Source: CAZLDI01 sp964558415 (lineage in GTDB: Bacteria; Chloroflexota; Dehalococcoidia; SM23-28-2; RBG-16-64-32). From it: 64,000 bases of DNA. The number at the start of each line of letters is the position of its first letter. Position 1 is the stretch's first letter. The DNA is taken from assembly GCA_964558415.1 (NCBI GenBank), contig CAZLDI010000010.1, positions 48,350 through 112,349 on the forward strand. Reading direction: 5' to 3'. The notes below the pieces were generated by a model, which searched no databases, was not told the DNA's origin, and was given only the letters and a program-made list of their open reading frames with translations. Positions 16,064 to 23,139 of this stretch are shown piece by piece. The position numbers and the translations under genes were made by a program.

Positions 16064-16819
16064 ATGCCCTGCAGCGACAAGCACGGAACCTGTCCCGAGC
16101 GAGGCCGAAGGATACCAATCCGGTACGACTGGCCTGCGCAGAAGTACGAACTAGACCCGGAAGCCGAATCCGCGCTCAATCCGCGTGAATCCGCGGCCAA
16201 ACCCGGTCCAAATGCATCCGTGCCCTCCGTGTCCTCCGTGGCCAAACCCGGCCGAGGCGGCCCCCGCCCCGGCTCCGGCCCCCCGAAAGGCAACCTCAAC
16301 GCCCTCAAGCACGGCCGCTTCTCCACCCGCCACAAACAACTCCTCGAGGCCCTCCTCGTCGTCCCCGAGGCCCGCGAAGCGCTGATCTCCATCGCCAAAC
16401 GCAACCGCCAGCGCGTCCGCAAAGCCGAACTCGAGGCCGCCTACCTCCTCATGCGCTGGCTCGCCCGCGACAACCCCGCCGCCCTCCTCCCCACCCCTCC
16501 CCCGCCGGCGGCAGAAGAGTCTCCGCCCAGCGCAGGCCATACGGCCCGTCCGGGCGCTGAGGGTTCCGGCAACCAACCTCTCCCCTCTCCCGCGCACGGG
16601 AGAGAGGCCGGCCATGCGGCCCGTCCGGGGGGTGAGGTAAACGACCAAACCAAAAACGACCAGCTAATCCGGGCCCTCGCCAACATGCAACACGCCCTCG
16701 AAAAAAGAATTCTCCGAAAAACGACCAGACAACCCACCCCCAAAACCCCCCATCAACCAAACCCACCCACCTCCGTCATCCCGACCGCAGCGCAGCGAAG
16801 TGGAGGGACCCGCCGCTGA
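16064..16819 (+). CDS. uncharacterised protein with small-terminase-like motif
   Basis: 251 residues. The recognisable part is GRGGPRPGSGPPKGNLNALK followed by HGRFSTRHKQ (about 64-95), a motif seen in many Chloroflexota proteins and resembling phage small-terminase N-termini. A helical Arg-rich region follows (about 95-145). The remainder is Pro-rich and appears to be translated repeats, including a hairpin of the CTCCCGCGCACGGGAG type and a final CATCCCGACCGCAG type element. The N-terminal stretch also contains repeated CCTCCGTG units. SD GAGGAGG lies 9 nt upstream. Function unknown; operator control suggests inducible expression. Confidence 0.6.
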   Translation: MPCSDKHGTCPERGRRIPIRYDWPAQKYELDPEAESALNPRESAAKPGPNASVPSVSSVAKPGRGGPRPGSGPPKGNLNALKHGRFSTRHKQLLEALLVVPEAREALISIAKRNRQRVRKAELEAAYLLMRWLARDNPAALLPTPPPPAAEESPPSAGHTARPGAEGSGNQPLPSPAHGREAGHAARPGGEVNDQTKNDQLIRALANMQHALEKRILRKTTRQPTPKTPHQPNPPTSVIPTAAQRSGGTRR

Positions 16820-17046
16820 CCCACGTCTGACCACCCGCAGCGCCCGCGACACCACCCACCCCTGTAGGGGCGTCGCATGCCGTCCCCACATACACCCCGC
16901 CGCCCTCCCGCACTCCCCGCAGGCATGCTGCGCCCTGACGCCCCGCATACCAATCACCCCCCTTCCCCCTTGCCCCTTGCCGTTTGCCCGCTTGCCCGTT
17001 TGTTGTATGCTCACCCCACCACCCACACACAAGGAGGACCACCCCG

Positions 17047-18087
17047 TTGAAAGCAGTCACCTTCCAGGGCCCGTTCAAGGCCGAAGTCAAAGACATCGAC
17101 GACCCCAAGATCCAGGACGGCAACGACGTCATCCTCAAGGTCACCACCGCCGGCATCTGCGGCTCCGACGTCCACGCCTACGACGGCCGCATGACCCTGC
17201 CGCCCACGGGCTGGTCCATGGGCCACGAATACATCGGCGAGGTCGTCGAAGTCGGCCCCAGCATCAAGAACTTCAAGGTCGGCGACCGCGCCGTCGGCTC
17301 CTTCACCTCCTCCTGCGGCGACTGCTACTACTGCCAGACCGGCTGGCCCAGCCAGTGCGCCAAACAGCAGACCTTCGGCTTCCTGATGCTCCCCGGCGCC
17401 CAGGCGGAGTACCTGCGCGTGCCCAACGCCCACTACACGCTGGAGAAGGTCCCCGACGGCCTCTCCGACGAGAAGGCCGTCTTCGTCGGCGACATCTTCA
17501 GCACCGGCTACTTCTGCGCCGACCGCGGCGACATCAAGCCCAACGACGTCGTCGTCGTCATCGGCTCCGGCCCCGTCGGCCTCTTCACCCAGATGAACGC
17601 CCTGCTCTTCGAGCCCAAGATCGTCCTCGCGATTGACTCCATGCCCGAGCGCCTCGAGATGTCGAAGAAGATCGGCGCCACCCCCGTCGACATGTCGAAG
17701 GTGGACCCGATCGCCGTCGTCCGCGAGCACAGTGAGGGCCGCGGCGCGGACGTCGTCCTGGAGGCTGTCGGCATCGAGGCATCCCTCAAGTCCGCGTTCC
17801 AGTACGTGCGCCCCGCCGGCACCATCAGCGCCGTGGGGATGTACACAGAGCCGGAGTTCCCCTTCCCCATGTTCCTGGCCTTCCTGCGCGACCTCACCTT
17901 CAAGATCGGCGTCTGCCCCGTCAAGCGCTACATGCGCCAGATGCTGGACACGATCGCCGCCGGCAAGCTTGACCCCTCCGCCATCATCACCCACACCCTC
18001 CCCCTCAGCGACGCCGCCCGCGGCTACGATATCTTCCACCACCGCAAGGAGAACTGCATCAAAGTGGTCCTCAAGCCCCACGGTTAG
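17047..18087 (+). CDS. zinc-dependent medium-chain alcohol dehydrogenase
   Basis: 346 residues. Catalytic-zinc ligands lie in GICGSD (Cys near 37) and GHE, and the structural zinc has four Cys in CGDCYYCQTGWPSQC. The nucleotide fold is VVVIGSGPVGLF followed by an acidic residue (AIDS), which favours NAD. It resembles threonine/sorbitol or formaldehyde dehydrogenase-like MDR enzymes; the substrate is not clear. Start TTG at 17047, seven bases after AAGGAGGACC. The upstream 16820-17046 holds only C-rich short repeats and a possible -10 TATGCT at 17006. Confidence 0.9.
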   Translation: MKAVTFQGPFKAEVKDIDDPKIQDGNDVILKVTTAGICGSDVHAYDGRMTLPPTGWSMGHEYIGEVVEVGPSIKNFKVGDRAVGSFTSSCGDCYYCQTGWPSQCAKQQTFGFLMLPGAQAEYLRVPNAHYTLEKVPDGLSDEKAVFVGDIFSTGYFCADRGDIKPNDVVVVIGSGPVGLFTQMNALLFEPKIVLAIDSMPERLEMSKKIGATPVDMSKVDPIAVVREHSEGRGADVVLEAVGIEASLKSAFQYVRPAGTISAVGMYTEPEFPFPMFLAFLRDLTFKIGVCPVKRYMRQMLDTIAAGKLDPSAIITHTLPLSDAARGYDIFHHRKENCIKVVLKPHG

Positions 18088-18104
18088 GGAGTGCGGCGAG
18101 GAAG

Positions 18105-18200
18105 TGTCATTCTGAGCGACGGCCAGGCCCGCAGGCAGCAAGCCGGCCCGCCGCGAAGCCGAAGGCCCTCCTCTGGAGGGGAATCTGGGCGGGGTGGGGG
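18105..18200. repeat. REP-like intergenic element
   Basis: GC-rich sequence beginning GTCATTCTGAGCGACGG and containing CGAAGCCGAAGG and GGCCCTCCTCTGGAGGG (a hairpin). It resembles dispersed REP-type repeats of environmental genomes. It lies between the dehydrogenase and kelch genes and encodes nothing. Confidence 0.5.
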
Positions 18201-18243
18201 AGGTGCGTCAGATCGCTTGGAGGCGCGATACGTCGATCGCTCG

Positions 18244-19293
18244 ATGATCACCCGCGCGCTGGTACTGACCACGGCGCTCCTCGCTGTCGCTTCTGCTTGC
18301 GGCGACGGCGACGGCCCCGCGCCGCGGACTGCCACGCCCTCGCCCGCGGCGACAACCTCCAGCGCCAGCCCCACGACCGCCCCTTCCCCCGGCTGGCGCC
18401 AGCTCGCCTCGATGCCCACGCCCCGCACCGAGGTCGCGGCCGCTGAGTTGAACGGCCAGATATACGTGATCGGCGGCTTCCTCGTAGATGGCACAGCCAG
18501 CGACAAGGTTGAGGTCTACGACCCGCCCTCCGACAGCTGGTTCGTGGTGGCCGCGCTCCCGGAGACCCGTCACCACGCCGCCGCCGTCGCTATGGACGGC
18601 GTCCTCTACGTGATCGGCGGCTACCGCACGACCTTCGGCGACGCCACGGACACCGTTTTCGCCTACGACCCCGTCGCCAACTCCTGGACGCAGCGAGAAC
18701 GCATGCCCACCGCCCGCGGCGCGCTCGCCGTCGCCGCCTCCGGCGGGCTGATCTACGCGATCGGCGGCGCCCGCACCGGCCCCGGCGGCAGCACCGAGAG
18801 CATTGCCGACGTTGCCGCGTACGATCCCGAGGCAGACAGCTGGAGCGTGGTCAGCGCGATGGCAACAGCGCGCGACCACCTGGCCGCCGCGGCAGCAGCC
18901 CCGGGCGTCTCGGACCCAGCTCCAGGCGCAATCTTCGCCATCGGCGGCCGCGCTGGTGGCGACTTCGGCCGCAACCTCGCCGCCAACGAGGCGTATCTCC
19001 CTGTCCGCGACACGTGGTCCAGTGGTTTGATGCTACCTACGGCGCGCAGCGGCATCGCTGCCGCCACGCTGCACGGGCGTATCTACGTCTTCGGCGGGGA
19101 GGGCGCCGGCGGAACGTTCGACGATAACGAGGTCTACGACATGAAAGCTAATCGTTGGAGCTTCGCGCCGCGGATGCCCACGGCGAGGCATGGCCTCGGT
19201 GCTGCCGTCGTCGGGGATACGATGTACGTTATTGGCGGCGGCCCAACCCCGGGCCTCTCCGTCAGCGGCGCGAACGAGGCGTTCACGCCGTAG
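18244..19293 (+). CDS. kelch-repeat lipoprotein
   Basis: 349 residues. A lipoprotein-type signal (ALVLTTALLAVASAC, Cys at 19) is followed by a Thr/Ser/Pro linker and about six kelch repeats. Examples are GQIYVIGGFLVDG, GVLYVIGGYRTTFGD, GLIYAIGG, GAIFAIGG, GRIYVFGGEGAGG and DTMYVIGGG, each paired with a later Trp. It should fold as a beta-propeller at the cell surface, binding protein or sugar. The start ATG 18244 is chosen because it begins the signal peptide. Confidence 0.87.
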   Translation: MITRALVLTTALLAVASACGDGDGPAPRTATPSPAATTSSASPTTAPSPGWRQLASMPTPRTEVAAAELNGQIYVIGGFLVDGTASDKVEVYDPPSDSWFVVAALPETRHHAAAVAMDGVLYVIGGYRTTFGDATDTVFAYDPVANSWTQRERMPTARGALAVAASGGLIYAIGGARTGPGGSTESIADVAAYDPEADSWSVVSAMATARDHLAAAAAAPGVSDPAPGAIFAIGGRAGGDFGRNLAANEAYLPVRDTWSSGLMLPTARSGIAAATLHGRIYVFGGEGAGGTFDDNEVYDMKANRWSFAPRMPTARHGLGAAVVGDTMYVIGGGPTPGLSVSGANEAFTP

Positions 19294-19294
19294 C

Positions 19295-19458
19295 GACGGT
19301 TGCTTCAGCTCTGTCCTTACGATTGCTATCTGAATCAGCCTGGTCAGCACAGAATCGATGCCGCGATGCACCGGCACGTAGGGACGGTTGCTTCAGCTCG
19401 GTCCTGACGGTGCTATCCTGAATCAGCCTGCTCAGCACGGAGTGTCGATCCCGCAATG
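19295..19458 (+). repeat. imperfect direct repeat duplicating a gene leader
   Basis: Copy 1 (19295-19368) and copy 2 (19383-19458) are about 75 bp each, both beginning GACGGTTGCTTCAGCTC and ending in an ATG after TCGAT..CCGC. They differ by about a dozen substitutions and two small indels. Copy 2 carries the real start of the SnoaL-like gene. Copy 1's ATG opens only five codons. Confidence 0.8.
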
Positions 19459-19869
19459 CCCTCGACCGAAGCGAACAAAGCCCTCGTCCGCCGCTACTAC
19501 GAGGAGATGTGGAACCGCTGGGACCTCTCGGCGGCGGCCGAGCTGCTCTCCCCGGATGTGCGCTTCCGCGGCTCCCTCGGCGACGAAGCCGAAGGCGTTC
19601 GCGCCTTCCGCCGCTACGCCCGCAAGGTCTGGCTCGCCTTCCCTGACTTCCACAACGAGATCGAAGAGTTGATCGCGGAGGGCGACACAGTGGTCGCCCG
19701 CCTGACCTACACCGGTACGCACCGCGGCGAACTATGGGGCATTGGTGCCACCGGCCGGCGCGTCGAGTACGAAGGCGTCGCCACCTTCCGCATCGCAGGG
19801 GGCAGGATCGCAGAAGTTGCTGTCATCGCTGACACGTTGGCGCTGCTGAAGCAACTCCAAGAAATGTGA
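19456..19869 (+). CDS. SnoaL-like/ester cyclase family protein
   Basis: 137 residues with the SnoaL/NTF2 alpha+beta barrel pattern: N-terminal NKALVRRYYEEMWNRWD, LLSPDVRFRGS, then FPDFHNEIEELIAEGDTVVA and GTHRGELWGI. Members include polyketide cyclases, but most bacterial ones are of unknown role. A separate transcription unit, with a duplicated leader and the copper operon promoter following. Confidence 0.82.
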   Translation: MPSTEANKALVRRYYEEMWNRWDLSAAAELLSPDVRFRGSLGDEAEGVRAFRRYARKVWLAFPDFHNEIEELIAEGDTVVARLTYTGTHRGELWGIGATGRRVEYEGVATFRIAGGRIAEVAVIADTLALLKQLQEM

Positions 19870-19879
19870 CCAAGGGCTC

Positions 19880-19938
19880 TTGACAGCGTGTCACGGCGGG
19901 TTAGAATAGGGTGTGTAGACCCCCACCCGGGGGGTATG
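19880..19938 (+). promoter_or_regulatory. copper operon promoter with CsoR-type operator
   Basis: TTGACA (19880-19885), 16-nt spacer, TAGAAT (19902-19907). Just downstream, ACCCCC and GGGGGT arms (19919-19924, 19930-19935) flank ACCCG, followed by TATGG. G/C-tract palindromes of this kind are the known operator class of CsoR regulators, and the csoR gene is next. Confidence 0.75.
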
Positions 19939-19953
19939 GGTAGGAGCCAGGAG

Positions 19954-20220
19954 ATGGAAGACGAAGTCAGGCAGGACGTCCTCAAACGCCTCAGCTACAT
20001 CGAAGGGCACCTTAAAGGCGTGCGCGGCATGATCGAGGAAGACAAGTACTGCCCAGAGGTGCTGAAGCAGACGTTCGCCGTTCGTCGCGCCATCGAGAAG
20101 ATGGAGGGGATGATGCTGGACGGCCACCTGCACCACTGTGTCGTTGAGGGGATCAGAGACGGTCGCGAGGAGCAGGTGATCGGCGAGCTGCTGGAGCTGT
20201 ACGAGCTGGCGAACAAGTGA
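19954..20220 (+). CDS. csoR: CsoR-family copper-sensing repressor
   Basis: 88 residues from ATG 19954 (an ATG at 19936 lies inside the operator). The all-helical DUF156 fold shows VLKRLSYIEGHLKGVRGMIE, and the Cu(I) ligands C33, H58 and C62 have the C-x24-H-x3-C spacing of CsoR. Apo-protein should bind the operator above and release on Cu(I), switching on the operon through copA. The lack of FrmR/RcnR ligand patterns supports copper. Confidence 0.9.
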   Translation: MEDEVRQDVLKRLSYIEGHLKGVRGMIEEDKYCPEVLKQTFAVRRAIEKMEGMMLDGHLHHCVVEGIRDGREEQVIGELLELYELANK

Positions 20221-20266
20221 GCGTCAATGGAATTCGCTGGTCAGGTCAGCGATAAGGAGGACCAAC

Positions 20267-20449
20267 ATGGAATGGGTAATCATCCCGATCGTTCTCATGG
20301 CGCTTCTGTGCCCGATCATGATGGTGGGTATGATCGTCGGCGGCTGGATCTTCGGCCGACGGGCGATGGGTAGCCACAGTACTCACGGCATCTGCATGGG
20401 GCATGGAGAGCATCAACCCGGCGGGCGGGACCAGCCAGCCACGAAGTAG
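20267..20449 (+). CDS. small membrane protein of the copper operon
   Basis: 60 residues with one strongly hydrophobic helix (WVIIPIVLMALLCPIMMVGM) and a short tail rich in His, Met and Cys (SHSTHGICMGHGEH). The potential metal ligands and the copper operon context suggest copper handling at the membrane (inference). A strong site AAGGAGG precedes the ATG. No named family recognised. Confidence 0.75.
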   Translation: MEWVIIPIVLMALLCPIMMVGMIVGGWIFGRRAMGSHSTHGICMGHGEHQPGGRDQPATK

Positions 20450-20456
20450 CGCAACC

Positions 20457-21560
20457 ATGGTCCCTGTGGCGCGCCGGAACCTGTTCGCGGAGAAAGGGCG
20501 CTTCGCCATCTCCGTCTCAGGAGTGGCGTTTGCCGTTCTTCTCATTCTGATCGTCCTCGCACTCTACCGCGGATGGAGCCGCACCGGAGCGACGTTCCGC
20601 GAGCTGCCCGGACAGCTCTGGGTCGTTCAGGAGGGGACGCGCGATCCGTTCCATTCGGTATCACTGATCGAGACGTCCGATCTCGTTCCTCTCGCCGGCG
20701 TTCCCGGGATCGAGGCAGTCGTGCCAGTGCTCTCCAGGACTACGGCCTTCGATGTCGAAGGTTCCGAGCAGTCCGCCACACTGATGGCGCTTGGCATTCC
20801 TGACGAACTGGCGCTCGACCAGAAGCAACGGGAGAAATTCCTGCCCCCGCGCGGTGAGATCATCATAGAGGCGACGCTGAGCCGTAAATCGGGGCTGGGC
20901 GAGGGGGATGTTGTGACGCTCGGGTCGGTGCCGCTAAGAGTTGGCAGCGTGCGCCCCCGCAGCGCCGAGGTCCTGACGCCCTTCGCTTTCATTAACTTCC
21001 AGGACGCTCGAGAGATCTTCGGTGGCGCCACCACCGTCAACTATGGAATGGTTGTCCTCCAGGAAGGAACTGAGTTGGCGCCGGTGCGCGAAGCGCTACT
21101 CGCGAGGTATCTTCGCGGGGCGGTCCTCTCATCAGAAGAGTTCGCAGAGTCGATACGCAAAGAGATAGACGAGAGCTTCATACCCGTGATCGTGGTGCTG
21201 GTGGCGATCGGCTTCGTCGTGGGCGCAGCGGTAGTCGGGCTTACGATCTACACGGCAACGATTGAGAGGACGCGCGAGTTCGGGGTGATGAAGGCTGTCG
21301 GCGGCTCGCCCTTCTTCCTGTACCGGGTAGTCCTATCTCAGAGCGCAATGTTGACCGCCGGCGGATTTGCCGTGGGGTTGCTGGCGGCGTTCGTCGTGGC
21401 GCGGCTGGCGGAGCGCGCGGTGCCGGAATTCGTAACGGAGTTTCAGCTCAGAGACGTGGCCGTTGTCTTTGCGGCCTCGGGAGTCATGTCCGTGCTGGCG
21501 GCGTTCCTGCCGGTCCGCCGTGTCAATAGTATCGATCCGGCGATAGTGTTCAGAGCGTGA
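20457..21560 (+). CDS. FtsX/MacB-type ABC transporter permease
   Basis: 367 residues. One helix lies near the N-terminus (ISVSGVAFAVLLILIVLAL), then a periplasm-side domain of about 220 residues, then three helices with the FtsX core (ERTREFGVMKAVGGSPFFLY). This is the MacB/LolCE-type topology. It pairs with the ATPase directly downstream. ATG 20457 lies 7 bp after the preceding stop. MacB/Lol systems move lipoproteins, peptides or extract membrane substrates rather than transporting ions through a channel, so its copper role is open. Confidence 0.87.
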   Translation: MVPVARRNLFAEKGRFAISVSGVAFAVLLILIVLALYRGWSRTGATFRELPGQLWVVQEGTRDPFHSVSLIETSDLVPLAGVPGIEAVVPVLSRTTAFDVEGSEQSATLMALGIPDELALDQKQREKFLPPRGEIIIEATLSRKSGLGEGDVVTLGSVPLRVGSVRPRSAEVLTPFAFINFQDAREIFGGATTVNYGMVVLQEGTELAPVREALLARYLRGAVLSSEEFAESIRKEIDESFIPVIVVLVAIGFVVGAAVVGLTIYTATIERTREFGVMKAVGGSPFFLYRVVLSQSAMLTAGGFAVGLLAAFVVARLAERAVPEFVTEFQLRDVAVVFAASGVMSVLAAFLPVRRVNSIDPAIVFRA

Positions 21561-21562
21561 CG

Positions 21563-22417
21563 ATGAGCGGGTCCACGGAGATACTGCGACTTTCAGGGAT
21601 AACAAAGGTCTTCGGGACAGGCGAGGCCGCCGTGCGAGCCGTCGACGGTGTCGACCTGGTTGTGTCACCCGGTCAGCTTGTGCTGATCATGGGACCGTCA
21701 GGGTCGGGTAAGACAACACTACTGACGATCATCGCGGGGCTGCTGCGCCCCACCTCCGGGACCGTCGAGATCGACGGAGTCGAGATCAGTTCACTGAGCG
21801 AGGCGCAACTTACACCTGTGCGCCGGAGCAAGGTGGGTTTCGTGTTTCAGTCCTTCAACCTCTGGGAGACGCTGAGCGTCCGGGAGAACGTTGAACTGCC
21901 GCTCAACATGGCGGGCGTCGGTGGGTCGACCGCCCGTGGGCGCGCCGAGCAGTTACTGCGTGACCGCGGCCTCGAGCATCGCCTTCGCTTCCGCACCCGT
22001 GATCTCTCCGGGGGCGAGAAGCAGCGCGTGTCGATAGCGCGGGCGCTGGCCAATGAACCGCGTCTACTACTGGCGGATGAGCCCACCGCGAATCTCGATT
22101 CGAAGCACGGACGAGACGTGATGCGCCTGCTCCACGACATCGCGAGCAACGGCGAGCGAGCGGTGATAGCGGTGAGCCATGACGAGCGCATCAGGGAAGT
22201 CGCAGACCGGGTCTTGTGGATGGAAGACGGCCGCGTCGGGGACATCGGGCGGCTGGCTCGAGACCCTGTTTGCGGGATGAGCGTCGACACTGAGAGCGCG
22301 GTCACAGTCGAATACGCGGGCAACGCATTTCAGTTCTGCTCGCGTGGGTGCAGCTGGGAGTTCCAGACGGACCCGCGAGAGTTCGCCAGCCGCGTTAGCG
22401 TTGCTGAGGAGAAATGA
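21563..22417 (+). CDS. ABC transporter ATPase fused to a YHS metal-binding domain
   Basis: 284 residues. The LolD/MacB-type ATPase has Walker A GPSGSGKTT near 44, signature LSGGEKQR, Walker B LLLADEPTANLD and switch VSHD. From about residue 233 a YHS domain follows: RDPVCGMSVDTES, then FQFCSRGCSWEF. YHS domains accompany copper ATPases and bind Cu. The fusion is unusual for this ATPase class. The start is ATG 21563; GTG 21557 overlapping the upstream TGA is the alternative. Co-translated with the permease. Confidence 0.88.
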   Translation: MSGSTEILRLSGITKVFGTGEAAVRAVDGVDLVVSPGQLVLIMGPSGSGKTTLLTIIAGLLRPTSGTVEIDGVEISSLSEAQLTPVRRSKVGFVFQSFNLWETLSVRENVELPLNMAGVGGSTARGRAEQLLRDRGLEHRLRFRTRDLSGGEKQRVSIARALANEPRLLLADEPTANLDSKHGRDVMRLLHDIASNGERAVIAVSHDERIREVADRVLWMEDGRVGDIGRLARDPVCGMSVDTESAVTVEYAGNAFQFCSRGCSWEFQTDPREFASRVSVAEEK

Positions 22418-22482
22418 GCATGGTAAAGATGGGGCGTGCGCGGTGCCCGCGGGGAGCAGGTAGCGGTCGAAGGAGAATCACA

Positions 22483-23139
22483 ATGCACCACAAGCAAACG
22501 GCACTCAAGGCCGGCGAAGCCCCGCGAACAGAGGGCAGGATCATCCGCTGGGCGCGCTGGTACGACCTCGTCAGCGGTATCCTGTCCCTCGGCCGGGGCG
22601 ACGCGATCTGCCGGACGACCGTTGAGGTGGCCGACGTCCGACCGGGCGAGAGGGTCCTCGACGCCGGGTGTGGCACCGGTACCCTCGCTCTTGCCCTGAA
22701 GGAGAATGCGGGTCGGCAGTGCGAGGTCACCGGCATCGACGCGTCGCCCGAAATGATTGGCGTCGCCGGCAAGAAAGCTCGGCGCGCGAACGCGGACATC
22801 GCTTTCCAGGTCGAAGCCATCGAAGCTCTCTCGTTTCCTGACGAGAGCTTCGACCTCGTCACCAGCACGATGATGCTCCACCACCTGCCGGAGGACGTCG
22901 AGCGCGCCGGGTTGGTTGAAGTGTACCGCGTGCTCAAGCCGGGCGGCCGTCTGCTGGCCGTCGACTTCGACTCGGAGAGCGGCTCAATCCTCGGTCATCT
23001 CCTGTCAGTGCTCGGTCACAAGCACGGTGATAGCAGCTATCCGGCACTTGGGAAGACGCTGCATTCAGCCGGTTTCACGGCGGTAGAGAAAGCTGAGACG
23101 AAGCATAAGCAGCTGATGTTCGTGAAGGCCAGGAAGTGA
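22483..23139 (+). CDS. class I SAM-dependent methyltransferase (UbiE-like)
   Basis: 218 residues. Motif I is VLDAGCGTGTLALAL near 65, then GIDASPEM, FDLVTSTMMLHHL and LKPGGRLLAVDF. The start ATG 22483 follows AAGGAG; the frame is open further upstream but lacks a good site. The substrate is unknown: the family includes quinone and arsenite/metal-related enzymes. It sits between the ABC pair and copA in the copper operon and overlaps copA (GTGA). Confidence 0.85.
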   Translation: MHHKQTALKAGEAPRTEGRIIRWARWYDLVSGILSLGRGDAICRTTVEVADVRPGERVLDAGCGTGTLALALKENAGRQCEVTGIDASPEMIGVAGKKARRANADIAFQVEAIEALSFPDESFDLVTSTMMLHHLPEDVERAGLVEVYRVLKPGGRLLAVDFDSESGSILGHLLSVLGHKHGDSSYPALGKTLHSAGFTAVEKAETKHKQLMFVKARK

